A DNA stretch of 64,000 bases from Devosia ginsengisoli (GTDB lineage: Bacteria; Pseudomonadota; Alphaproteobacteria; Rhizobiales; Devosiaceae), in assembly GCF_007859655.1 (NCBI RefSeq), contig NZ_CP042304.1, positions 4,404,501-4,468,500 on the forward strand, given 5' to 3'. The translations under genes were made by a program, and so were the position numbers. Below are positions 18,332 through 26,382 of this stretch, piece by piece. Within the stretch, counting starts at the first letter, position 1; each line of letters begins with the position of its first letter. Below the pieces are notes generated by a model. It had not been told where the DNA came from and made no database searches. It saw only the letters and a list, made by a program, of their open reading frames with translations.

Positions 18332-18486
18332 CCATCGTCTGACACCGAACTGTCGTTTGACAGGGCCCGACCCTGGCCCTAATCCCGTGCCGTGATGAGC
18401 TTCCGCTGCGCCGGAAGTCTTGACCTATTGTTGACGGACGGCCTGTAAGGTCGTGCGGCGTAGTCATTTTCAAACGGATCAGGGTC

Positions 18487-19413
18487 TTGCAGGTCTATCT
18501 GCCGATCGCCGAGTTGTCCGTGAACCTCTTCTTTCTCGTGGGGATCGGAGGGGCGGTCGGTTTCCTGTCCGGGCTCTTCGGGGTCGGCGGTGGTTTCCTG
18601 CTGACGCCGCTGCTGATTTTCTCCGGCGTACCGGCCCCGGTAGCGGTGGCTTCGGTCACCGGGCAGGTGGTGGCGGCTTCGACCTCGGGGGCGCTGGCGC
18701 ATTACCGACGTGGCGCCATAGACCTTCATCTGGCGCTTTACCTGGTGCTGTCGGGCGTGCTCGGGGCCTTCGGTGGCGTGGCCATGTTTGCGCTACTGCG
18801 CGATGCCGGCCAGCTCGACCTGGTAATTTCGCTGGGCTTCCTGGTGCTGCTCGGCTCGGTCGGCGTGCTGATGCTGGTAGAATCCACCCGCGCCATCCTC
18901 AAGCAGCGAAAAGGCGTGGTGGTGCGCGAGCGCCTGCCCAACCAGCACAACTGGATCCACGGCCTGCCCATGCGGGTGCGGTTCAAGAAATCGCGGCTTT
19001 ATATCAGCGTCCTGCCGGTGCTGATCATCGGCCTCTTCATCGGCTTTGTCGGCTCGCTCCTCGGTGTCGGCGGCGGCTTCATCATGGTGCCGGCACTGGT
19101 CTATCTGCTGCGTGTGCCCGGCAATGTTGTCATCGGCACCTCGCTGGCGCAGGTGGTGGCGATGATGGCGGCCACGACGATCCTGCATGCCGTGCAGAGC
19201 CAGAGCGTCGATATATTGCTCGCCTTCTGCCTGATGGTCGGCGGCACGGCCGGTGCCCAGTTCGGCGCTTCCGCGGGCAAATATCTGCGCGGCGAACAGT
19301 TGCGCGGGCTACTGGCTCTGCTGGTGCTGGCCGTCGCCATCCGCTTCGGCCTGTCGCTGGTGTTGGCGCCGGCCGATGTGTTCTCCATGGCGGTGACCGG
19401 GGGGGCGCAATGA
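18487..19413 (+). CDS. TauE/SafE-family anion exporter
   Basis: A 308-residue integral membrane protein with about eight hydrophobic spans and the duplicated TauE/SafE signature: GFLSGLFGVGGGFLLTPLL in the first half and FVGSLLGVGGGFIMVPALV in the second. The family moves organosulfonates, sulfite or related anions. The start is taken as TTG at 18487, preceded by a GGATCAGGG stretch. The stop overlaps the next start (ATGA). The pairing with the TIGR02186 membrane protein, not with sulfur-metabolism genes, leaves the substrate open. Confidence 0.85.
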   Translation: MQVYLPIAELSVNLFFLVGIGGAVGFLSGLFGVGGGFLLTPLLIFSGVPAPVAVASVTGQVVAASTSGALAHYRRGAIDLHLALYLVLSGVLGAFGGVAMFALLRDAGQLDLVISLGFLVLLGSVGVLMLVESTRAILKQRKGVVVRERLPNQHNWIHGLPMRVRFKKSRLYISVLPVLIIGLFIGFVGSLLGVGGGFIMVPALVYLLRVPGNVVIGTSLAQVVAMMAATTILHAVQSQSVDILLAFCLMVGGTAGAQFGASAGKYLRGEQLRGLLALLVLAVAIRFGLSLVLAPADVFSMAVTGGAQ

Positions 19414-20171
19414 GCCGGCTGCTGGCCCTGCTCGTCTGCCTTTTTGTGCTCGCCGCGCCGGCCCAGGCCGAGCGGCTGGTGTCGCAGGTCTCCAACGAGA
19501 CCATCGAGATCACGTCGAGCTTTGCCGGCGAGCGCATGAACTTTTTCGGCACCATCATTCCCGATGCCGGCTCGACCGACAAATTCGTCACCGGCCCGTT
19601 CCATGTCGTCGTGGTCGTGCTCGGGCCAACGCAGAACCGCGTTGCCCGCAAGATGAACAATGTGCTGGGCATCTGGCTCAATACCGACCAGGTCGAATTC
19701 ACCAATTTCCCGAGCTATTTCCACGTCCTGTCGAGCGGCAGGCTGACTGACATCACCGATGTCACCACGCTGACCACCAACCTCATCCTGCCCGAATCCC
19801 ATACCCTGGCAGCCAGCGGCAGCGACTGGTGGAAGGGCGCTATCTTCGGCCGCGAACTGGTGCGGCTGATGACCGAGCAGGGCCTGTTCGGCGTACAGGA
19901 AAACGGCGTCAACTTCCCGGCCGACAATTTCTATTCGGCCCGGCTGACCCTGCCCAGCAACGCGCCGCCGGGGCCCTATATCGCCCTGACCTATGTGTTC
20001 AAGAATGGCGAAATCGTTGCCCGCAAATCCGAAGGTTTTGCGGTGCGCAAGATCGGTTTCGAGCGGTTTCTGGCGCAATCGGCGGTGCAGCAGCCGTTTT
20101 TCTACGGGCTGGTCTGCGTCATCCTGGCGCTGTTCACCGGCTGGCTCGGTGGCGTGCTGTTCAGGCGCTAG
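19410..20171 (+). CDS. TIGR02186-family membrane-anchored periplasmic protein
   Basis: A 253-residue protein with an N-terminal signal peptide (LLALLVCLFVLAAPAQA), a beta-rich periplasmic body (VSNETIEITSSFAGERMNFFG, GPFHVVVVVLGP, NFPSYFHVLSSGRL) and a C-terminal membrane helix (FYGLVCVILALFTGWLGGVLF). I recognise it as the alphaproteobacterial TIGR02186 family, of unknown function. ATG at 19410 overlaps the TauE stop. The frame is open far upstream, so the overlap defines the start. Tight coupling suggests that it is an accessory subunit or substrate-capture partner of the exporter. Confidence 0.8.
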   Translation: MSRLLALLVCLFVLAAPAQAERLVSQVSNETIEITSSFAGERMNFFGTIIPDAGSTDKFVTGPFHVVVVVLGPTQNRVARKMNNVLGIWLNTDQVEFTNFPSYFHVLSSGRLTDITDVTTLTTNLILPESHTLAASGSDWWKGAIFGRELVRLMTEQGLFGVQENGVNFPADNFYSARLTLPSNAPPGPYIALTYVFKNGEIVARKSEGFAVRKIGFERFLAQSAVQQPFFYGLVCVILALFTGWLGGVLFRR

Positions 20172-20875
20172 CCCCGGACAAGCCGCTTCGGGCTCACCGG
20201 ATAAGTCCGGTCCTTCCCCAACATGGTCACCTCGACCGAGGGCCAGTTTAGCAGGCCGAAAAACGCCGGGGATAAAATATTGAGCGACCCCGTGGAGGCC
20301 CCGTAGGCCGGGAGAATCAAGAGCCTGTTATCGTGGACGAAGCAGGGGCGGCGGGTGGAGCGGCCCTGGAAAAAGACATGCGCCGCCGGGTGCAGATGGC
20401 CGGCAACAAGGCCGGTTGTGCCGCGTTCCGGCTCATGGGTGAAGGTCAATCCGGCCAGTTCCAGCCGCGGCAGGCAGGTGCCGCCGATGGCATGCGGGGC
20501 CGGATCGTGATTGCCTGACAGCCAGATGCAATCGACCATTTCGGTGACCGCATCGAGTCTCATTCGGTCCGCTAGTGTTAACAGACTGCTAGCATCGACG
20601 CGATGGAACGTGTCACCGAGCGAGAGCAGCCGGGCGGCGCCGGTGCGGCGCAGGTCGGCCTCGAGACGAGCCAGAGTGAGGCCGGTATCATAGGGTGGCA
20701 GCATCTGCCCGCGACGCGCGAAGCTCGCCATTTTTTCGAAATGCAGGTCGGCAACCAAAAGGGTCTGTTGGTTGTGCCAATAGAGCGCGCCCGAGGGCAG
20801 GGGTTCGAAATTGTGGCCGGCAAAGCGCAAGATCGGCGTCTCCGTGACCTCGGCTCTAGAGAGTGCTTGATTCAA
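20168..20875 (-). CDS. pdeM: Ligase-associated DNA damage response endonuclease/phosphoesterase PdeM
   Basis: A 235-residue calcineurin-like metallophosphoesterase. Metal-binding motifs are ADLHFEK near residue 43, LSLGDTFH near 84, LSGNHDPAP near 119 and GHLHPAAHV near 158. PdeM belongs to a four-part set (helicase, ligase, exonuclease, PdeM) linked to DNA repair. The start ATG overlaps the stop of the helicase gene (20872-20875), so the pair is co-translated. Its stop overlaps the convergent TIGR02186 gene by four bases. Confidence 0.88.
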   Translation of the reverse strand: MNQALSRAEVTETPILRFAGHNFEPLPSGALYWHNQQTLLVADLHFEKMASFARRGQMLPPYDTGLTLARLEADLRRTGAARLLSLGDTFHRVDASSLLTLADRMRLDAVTEMVDCIWLSGNHDPAPHAIGGTCLPRLELAGLTFTHEPERGTTGLVAGHLHPAAHVFFQGRSTRRPCFVHDNRLLILPAYGASTGSLNILSPAFFGLLNWPSVEVTMLGKDRTYPVSPKRLVRG

Positions 20876-23361
20876 CTTTGCCCTAGGGCTTCCCGCATCA
20901 GTTCATCTGCGGCATCAGCCATAGCCGATTCGCGGCCTTCGCCGAAAATCGGCTCCTTGCCGATATCGAGCATGACTGGGACGGCGAGCGGCGAAATTTG
21001 CGCCAGGGGCTGGTGGACGATGTGGTTGCGGATGCGGCGCAGCATGTCGCCGAGGCGCTCGATATCGAGCAGGCCGCGGGCGGCGTCGCGGCGTGTGGCC
21101 TGGATGAGGATGTGGTCGGGCTCGTGCTGGTAGAGCACGTCATAGATGAGGTCAGAGCTCATGGTGATCTGCCGGCCGGATTTCTCCTTGCCGGGATGGC
21201 GGCGCTCGATGAGGCCGGAGATGATGGCGCAGTTGCGGAAGGTGCGCTTCATCAGGGCGGATTCATCGAGCCAGGCTTCAAGATCGTCGCCCAGCATGTC
21301 CTCGGAGAAGAGGTCGTCGAGCGACAGCCTGTCGGTGCGGATCAGCGCCGAGAGATCGCCCAGGCCCCAGATGGCCAGGGCATATTCCGAAGCCACGAAG
21401 CCGAGCGGGCGGGCGCGGGCGCGCTCCAGCCGGCGGGTGAGCAGCATGCCGAGCGTCTGGTGGGCCAGGCGGCCTTCGAAGGGGTAGCAGACCAGGTAAT
21501 TGTGGGCGCCGCGCGGGAAGGTTTCGACCAGCAGGCTGTCGCGTTTGGGCAGGACGGAGACGTCGCGCTGCAGGCGGAGCCACATCTCGACCTGGTCGGG
21601 CAGTTTCTTCCATTCGTCCGGACTATCCATGATGCGACGGACGCGCTCGGCCAGATAGGTCGAGAGCGGGAACTTGCCGCCCATATAGCTCGGAATTTTT
21701 GGATTGCTGGCCGGGGCGCGGGAGACGAAGGCCTCGTTGTCGCGCATGCCCTCGAAGGCGACGATTTCGCCGCCGAACATGAAGGTGTCGCCGGGCAGCA
21801 GCGTGCCGAAGAAATATTCCTCCATCTCGCCCAGCACGCGCCCGCCGGCCCCGATGGGGCTGTTGCTCTGGCCCTTCTTGAGGCCGCGCTGGCGGATGAG
21901 GCGGACGCGTACCATGGGTTCTTCGATGATGGTGCCGATATTGAGCCGGTATTGCTGGACCACCTGCGGATTGGCGACGCGCCACTTGCCGTCATCGGTG
22001 GGCTTGAGCCGGGCATAGCGCTCATAGGCGCGCAGGGCGTAGCCGCCGGTGGCGACGAAATCGAGCACGCGATAGAACTGCCCTCGTGGCAGGTCGCGAT
22101 AGGGCCAGGCGTGGCGGATTTCGTCATAGAGGTCGTCGGCGGCAAAGGGGCCGGCACAGGCCATGCCGAGCACGTGCTGGGCGAGAACGTCATAGCCGCC
22201 CGAGACCGGGTCTTCGCTGTCCTGATGGTTTTCGGCGACGGCTTCGAGCGCGGCTTCGCATTCGAGCACTTCGAAACGGTTGGACGGGACCAGCACGGCC
22301 TTGGAGGGTTCGTCGAGCCGGTGATTGGCGCGGCCGATGCGCTGCAGCATGCGCGACGACCCTTTGGGGGCGCCGACCTGCACGACCAGATCGACATCGC
22401 CCCAGTCGATGCCGAGATCGAGCGTCGAGGTGCAGACCACGGCCTTGAGATTGCCGGCCACCATGGCGCTTTCCACCTTGCGGCGCTGCTCGACGGAGAG
22501 CGAGCCGTGATGCAGGGCGATGGGCAGCATGTCGTCATTGACGGCCCACAGGCCCTGAAACAGCATTTCGGCCTGGGATCGTGTGTTGACGAACAAGAGC
22601 GTGGTCTTGTGGCGCTTGATGACCTCGTAGAGGTCGCGATGGGCGTAATTGGCCGAATGCCCGGCCCAGGGCAGGACCTGCTCGGTTTCGAGAATTTCGA
22701 GGACGGGCGGGGCGCCGCCCGAGGCGGTCAGCAGATGGGTGGGCTTGTCCGGCACCGGCCTGGCGATCCAGTCGCGCAGCAGGTCGGGTCGGGCAACGGT
22801 GGCGCTGAGGGCGGTGATCTGGAGGTTTGGGGCAAGGCGGGTGATACGGGCGAGGGCCAGCGACAGAAGTTCGCCGCGCTTGGAGGTGACCAGAGCGTGC
22901 AGTTCATCGAGGACGATGCGGCGGAGCGAGCCGAAGAACAGGTCGGCATGGGGATGGCTGATGAGCAGGCAGAGCTGCTCGGGCGTGGTGAGCAGGATAT
23001 TGGGCGGCTTGCTGCGCTGGCGGGCGCGCTTGGAGGCGGGCGTGTCGCCGGTGCGGGTTTCGGCTGATATCTTCAAACCCATTTCAAGAATGGGCGCGTT
23101 GAGATTGCGCTGCACGTCCACCGCCAGCGCCTTGAGCGGGGAAATGTAGAGCGTGTGGAGGCCGTCGAACGTGCCGTCGGCGAGGTCGGTGAGGGTAGGC
23201 AGAAAGCCGGCCAGAGTCTTGCCCGCGCCGGTGGGGGCGATGAGCAAAGCCGAGGCGCCGGCATGCCAGGAGGCGAGCACGTCGAGCTGATGCTGGCGGG
23301 GGGACCAGTGCTTGCGAGTGAACCAGTCTGATATGATGGGGTTGAGGGGAGAGTCTTTCAT
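20872..23361 (-). CDS. Ligase-associated DEXH-box DNA helicase, Lhr core type
   Basis: An 829-residue superfamily 2 helicase: Walker A in LIAPTGAGKTLAGF (residues 40-53), LLTTPEQL, the DEXH box in RRIVLDELHALV, ALSATVARPDLL, VVCTSTLDLGIDWG and QRIGRANHR. The C-terminal half holds the winged helix and Lhr-associated domain. It is the helicase partner of PdeM in the ligase-associated repair set. The start ATG at 23361 abuts a palindromic repeat whose arm supplies a GGAGGGGG ribosome-binding site five bases upstream. Confidence 0.9.
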   Translation of the reverse strand: MKDSPLNPIISDWFTRKHWSPRQHQLDVLASWHAGASALLIAPTGAGKTLAGFLPTLTDLADGTFDGLHTLYISPLKALAVDVQRNLNAPILEMGLKISAETRTGDTPASKRARQRSKPPNILLTTPEQLCLLISHPHADLFFGSLRRIVLDELHALVTSKRGELLSLALARITRLAPNLQITALSATVARPDLLRDWIARPVPDKPTHLLTASGGAPPVLEILETEQVLPWAGHSANYAHRDLYEVIKRHKTTLLFVNTRSQAEMLFQGLWAVNDDMLPIALHHGSLSVEQRRKVESAMVAGNLKAVVCTSTLDLGIDWGDVDLVVQVGAPKGSSRMLQRIGRANHRLDEPSKAVLVPSNRFEVLECEAALEAVAENHQDSEDPVSGGYDVLAQHVLGMACAGPFAADDLYDEIRHAWPYRDLPRGQFYRVLDFVATGGYALRAYERYARLKPTDDGKWRVANPQVVQQYRLNIGTIIEEPMVRVRLIRQRGLKKGQSNSPIGAGGRVLGEMEEYFFGTLLPGDTFMFGGEIVAFEGMRDNEAFVSRAPASNPKIPSYMGGKFPLSTYLAERVRRIMDSPDEWKKLPDQVEMWLRLQRDVSVLPKRDSLLVETFPRGAHNYLVCYPFEGRLAHQTLGMLLTRRLERARARPLGFVASEYALAIWGLGDLSALIRTDRLSLDDLFSEDMLGDDLEAWLDESALMKRTFRNCAIISGLIERRHPGKEKSGRQITMSSDLIYDVLYQHEPDHILIQATRRDAARGLLDIERLGDMLRRIRNHIVHQPLAQISPLAVPVMLDIGKEPIFGEGRESAMADAADELMREALGQS

Positions 23362-23484
23362 GGATACCCCCTCCTAGCCTCCCCCTGATAGGGGGAGGAA
23401 TCCGGCCGGTGATTGGGGCAAGATGGTGCCAAAGCCCCGATGCGGCTCCTCCCCCTATCAGGGGGAGGTTGGGAGGGGGTATCC
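23362..23484. repeat. RIME-like inverted repeat between helicase and DUF6460-like genes
   Basis: GGATACCCCCTCC at 23362-23374 is repeated in inverse at 23472-23484, with inner arms CCTCCCCCTGATAGGGGGAGG and its complement CCTCCCCCTATCAGGGGGAGG. The same left unit reappears at about 24534-24563. It starts at the base next to the helicase start codon, so it must also carry that gene's leader. Confidence 0.85.
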
Positions 23485-23569
23485 GCAAACCTAAAAACCA
23501 CCAGCCGCACCTTCTGCAAATCGCCAAACACCCTATATGATCCCCCAGGACCACAACAGGGAGGCCTCT

Positions 23570-23860
23570 ATGGCCGATCAACACCAGACCGAGACGCGGC
23601 GTTCCGGTATCGAGCGCTTCTTTGGCGGTCACCCGATCAATGTCATCATCAAGCTGGCCTTCATTTCGCTGCTGGTCGGCGTTTTCATGAGCGTTTTCGG
23701 GCTCGATGTGCAGGGGCTGGTGCGCGGCACGGTTATTCTGTTCCGTGAAGCCCTGCGCGACGGGTTCGGCGTGTTCCGCGACATTGGCGGCTATATCCTC
23801 ACCGGGGCGGCCCTGGTCGTGCCGATCTGGCTGCTCATTCGCGTCAGCAAGAGAAGCTGA
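23570..23860 (+). CDS. Small two-helix membrane protein, DUF6460-like
   Basis: A 96-residue protein with two hydrophobic spans (VIIKLAFISLLVGVFMSVFG and YILTGAALVVPIWLLIRV) separated by an amphipathic helix. The pattern HPINVIIKLAFISLLVG resembles a family of small Rhizobiales membrane proteins that I recall as DUF6460. ATG at 23570 follows GGAGG. It overlaps the downstream kinase by one base (TGATG) and probably shares its transcript. The function is unknown. Confidence 0.6.
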   Translation: MADQHQTETRRSGIERFFGGHPINVIIKLAFISLLVGVFMSVFGLDVQGLVRGTVILFREALRDGFGVFRDIGGYILTGAALVVPIWLLIRVSKRS

Positions 23861-24531
23861 TGGCGCCCGAGCGGCTGCATCTGACGCCGCAACAGGCGCT
23901 GTCGCGGCTGGTGCCGCATATTCTCGACATGGAGAGCCGGGCGCAGCATCGCATCGCCATTGGTCTGGCGGGCGGGCCGGGCGCCGGCAAGTCGACACTG
24001 GCGGCGGAGATGGTGACCATGCTCAATGCCGTTCATCCGGGCAGTGCGGCTCTGGTGCCGATGGATGGCTTCCATATGCGCCATGCCAAGCTCGAAGCCC
24101 TGGGGCAGGTGGACTACAAGGGCGCGCCGCATACATTCGAGGGCGCCGAATTCGTCAATTTCCTGCATCACCTCAAGGTGGCGACGTCTGCGGTCAGCGG
24201 GCCGGGATATTCGCGCAAGATCGAGGATGTGGTGGAGGACGATTTCACCGTCGGCCCGGAAGTGCGCGTGCTGGTGGTCGAGGGGAATTACCTGCTGCTG
24301 ACCGAGGGGCCATGGGCGGGGGTGAAGCCGCTGCTGGATTATGCGGTGTTCGTGGATGTGCCGCGGGAAGTGGTGAAGGCGCGGCTGCTGAAGCGCCATG
24401 GCGAGGAAGGGTTGTTCACCGAGGAGCGTAACCGGGCGCATATCGAGCGGAATGATTTGCCGAATTATGATCTCGTGTGCCTGTCGCAGGATCGGGCGGA
24501 TGTGGTGATTGCCATGGATGTGGAGGGGTAG
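23860..24531 (+). CDS. P-loop nucleoside/sugar kinase of the uridine kinase-pantothenate kinase superfamily
   Basis: A 223-residue protein with Walker A GLAGGPGAGKSTLA near residues 35-48, VPMDGFHMRHAKLEALG, which matches the DGFH motif of the FrcK/PanK/PRK group, PGYSRKIEDVVED, and EGNYLLLTEGPW. The lid segment is DVPREVVKARLLKRH. Related proteins in Rhizobiales accompany fructose ABC transporters, but none is present here, so the phosphoryl acceptor is unknown. Start and stop are coupled to the small membrane protein upstream. Confidence 0.78.
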   Translation: MAPERLHLTPQQALSRLVPHILDMESRAQHRIAIGLAGGPGAGKSTLAAEMVTMLNAVHPGSAALVPMDGFHMRHAKLEALGQVDYKGAPHTFEGAEFVNFLHHLKVATSAVSGPGYSRKIEDVVEDDFTVGPEVRVLVVEGNYLLLTEGPWAGVKPLLDYAVFVDVPREVVKARLLKRHGEEGLFTEERNRAHIERNDLPNYDLVCLSQDRADVVIAMDVEG

Positions 24532-24533
24532 GA

Positions 24534-24780
24534 AGGATACCCCCTCCTGACCTCCCCCTGAAAAGGGGGGAGGAATCCGCGCGGTGGGTGTTGCAGGATG
24601 GTGCCCCACGCGCCGCTCTCCCTTCTCCCCTTGTGGGAGAAGGTGCCCGAAGGGCGGATGAGGGGGCTGCGAGGCATCCGCAGATATTGAAGCATGGGCG
24701 AGCTCAGCCCCCTCACCCGCAATTTCCTCTGAACGAGGAAATTGCCCCGTCTCCCACAAGGGGCGAGGGGTGGTCCGGTG
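24534..24780. repeat. Composite RIME-like palindromic region
   Basis: The first part (24534-24590) repeats the left unit of the 23362 element: GGATACCCCCTCC, then a CCTCCCCCTG hairpin arm. The second part forms another hairpin system, with CTTCTCCCCTTGTGGGAGAAGG, GCCCGAAGGGCGGATGAGGGG and later TCTCCCACAAGGGGCGAGGGG. Together with the next repeat it fills about 400 bases between the kinase and the MATE gene. No coding potential is seen here. Confidence 0.8.
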
Positions 24781-24814
24781 GGTGGGGTGAGCTATTGTGC
24801 CCAACAACCACCGC

Positions 24815-24890
24815 TCATTCCCGCGAAAGCGGGAACCTCCGTTTCCTTTCGCCGCATTGCCAACAGAGGTTCCCGCTTTCGCGGGAATGA
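24815..24890. repeat. Perfect 25-base inverted repeat of the ATTCCCGC...GCGGGAAT type
   Basis: 24815-24839 and 24866-24890 are exact reverse complements, each with an internal short dyad (CCCGCGAAAGCGGG). The motif TCATTCCCGC/GCGGGAATGA is a widespread proteobacterial short repeat. A second member with a different inner dyad lies at 29552-29626. It sits 47 bases upstream of the MATE start codon. Confidence 0.85.
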
Positions 24891-24936
24891 CCGCGTGGAT
24901 AGGGTCAGGTTCCTCCCTGGTCCCGAGTCGCCTCCC

Positions 24937-26304
24937 ATGTCTCCCCGTCCGCAATATCCCTTTACCGTGCGTCATGCCGATGTGTGGAAAATCGCTCTGC
25001 CCGCGTCGGTGGCTTTCATCACCGAGCCGCTGGTGGGCATTGTCGATATCACCGTCATCGGCAGGCTGGGCGATGCCGGGTTGCTGGGCGGGCTGGTGCT
25101 TGGCGCGCTGCTGTTCGATATCATCTTCTCGCTGGCCTATTTCCTGCGCATCGGCACGGCGGGTCTGACGGCGCAATCGGTGGGTGCGCGCGACAGCCGC
25201 GACGGCTTGCTGCATGTGAGCCGGGCCATCCTGCTCGGCGTGGGTATCGGCGGGCTGATGATTGCGCTGGGCGGGCCGATCCTGTTTCTGGCGACCTGGT
25301 TCCTGGCGCCGGAATCCGGGGCCTCGGCGGCTTTGGCGGACTATTTCCACTATCGCATCTGGTCGGCGCCATTCTCGCTGATCAACTACGCCTTGCTCGG
25401 CTGGTTCTATGGCAGGGCGGCGGCCAAGACCGGCATGATGCTGCAATTGCTGCTGCATGGCTGCGATATCGTGCTGTCGATCTGGTTCGTGCATGGGCTG
25501 GGCTGGGGCGTGCCGGGCGCGGCTGTTGGCACAGTGATCGGGCAGGCGGTGGCGGCGGCGGTGGGTCTGGGCCTGCTGCTGCGCCACTATGGCGGCCTGG
25601 GCGCCGTGCTGCGTCATATCGCGCCGGGCGAACTGATGGATGCGGTGGCGCTCAAGCGCATGTTCGGGCTGAGCCGCGACCTGATGATCCGTTCGGCCGC
25701 CTTGATGGGCGCCTATGCCTGGTTCGCCGCGCAGGGCTCGCGCATGGGCGAGGTGGCGCTGTCGGCCAATGCCGTGCTGCTGAACCTGTTGATGATCGTC
25801 GCCTATTTCCTCGATGGTATCGCCCAGGCGGCCGAGCAATTGACCGGCAAGGCGGTGGGCGCCAATTGGCGGCCGGCCTTCGACCAGGCCTATGGGCTGT
25901 CCATGCTGTGGGGGCTGGTCATTACCCTGACTCTGGGCCTGGCCTGGTATTTCGGCGGGCCCTGGGTCATCGGGCTGATGACCACCAATGCCGAAGTGCA
26001 GGCCTATGCGCTGACCTACCTGCCGATTGCGGCGCTCTGCACCGTCACCTTCATGCCGGCCTTCGTCTATGACGGCATTCTGGTCGGCACCACGCTCAAC
26101 ACCACGATGCGCAACGGCATGGTCGTGTCGCTGGTGGTGTTCCTGGTGGCGGCGCTGGCGCTGGAGCCGGTTTGGGGCAATTGGGGCCTGTGGGCCGCGA
26201 TGCATTGCTGGTTCGTGGCGCGCGGCGGGATCTACTGGTGGGCCCTGGAACGGCGCAAGGCCGGGCTGTTCGCCTCTCCCATGGCTCAACAGACCTCATC
26301 CTGA
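24937..26304 (+). CDS. MATE family efflux transporter (DinF-like)
   Basis: A 455-residue integral membrane protein with about twelve spans. The MATE pattern includes ALPASVAFITEPLVGIVDITVIGRLG at the start, YFLRIGTAGLTAQSVGA, and the second-half counterpart AYFLDGIAQAAEQLTGKAVG. Members export cationic compounds or metabolites with Na+ or H+. ATG at 24937 fits the family N terminus, and the open frame upstream runs through repeats. The last codons and the stop lie inside the palindromic repeat starting at 26293. Confidence 0.88.
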   Translation: MSPRPQYPFTVRHADVWKIALPASVAFITEPLVGIVDITVIGRLGDAGLLGGLVLGALLFDIIFSLAYFLRIGTAGLTAQSVGARDSRDGLLHVSRAILLGVGIGGLMIALGGPILFLATWFLAPESGASAALADYFHYRIWSAPFSLINYALLGWFYGRAAAKTGMMLQLLLHGCDIVLSIWFVHGLGWGVPGAAVGTVIGQAVAAAVGLGLLLRHYGGLGAVLRHIAPGELMDAVALKRMFGLSRDLMIRSAALMGAYAWFAAQGSRMGEVALSANAVLLNLLMIVAYFLDGIAQAAEQLTGKAVGANWRPAFDQAYGLSMLWGLVITLTLGLAWYFGGPWVIGLMTTNAEVQAYALTYLPIAALCTVTFMPAFVYDGILVGTTLNTTMRNGMVVSLVVFLVAALALEPVWGNWGLWAAMHCWFVARGGIYWWALERRKAGLFASPMAQQTSS

Positions 26305-26375
26305 GCTTGTCGAAAGACGAGGTCGTGGCACGATCTCGCCACGCCCTCGTGGTTCGACAGGCTCACCATGAGGGC
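26293..26375. repeat. Dispersed palindromic repeat supplying the MATE stop codon
   Basis: CCTCATCCTGAGCTTGTCGA near 26294-26313 and CCTCGTGGTTCGACAGGCTC near 26345-26364 are diverged arms of the same family as 13740 and 48919. The TGA of the MATE gene (26302-26304) is part of the left arm, and the kinase stop on the other strand lies eight bases beyond the right end. Confidence 0.75.
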
Positions 26376-26382
26376 TACGGAT

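Noticed and set aside
20998..23067. 689-codon plus-strand frame opposite the helicase
   Set aside because: Composition is typical of a shadow frame (Gly/Ala/Val/His-rich, no motifs), whereas the minus-strand frame shows all helicase motifs.
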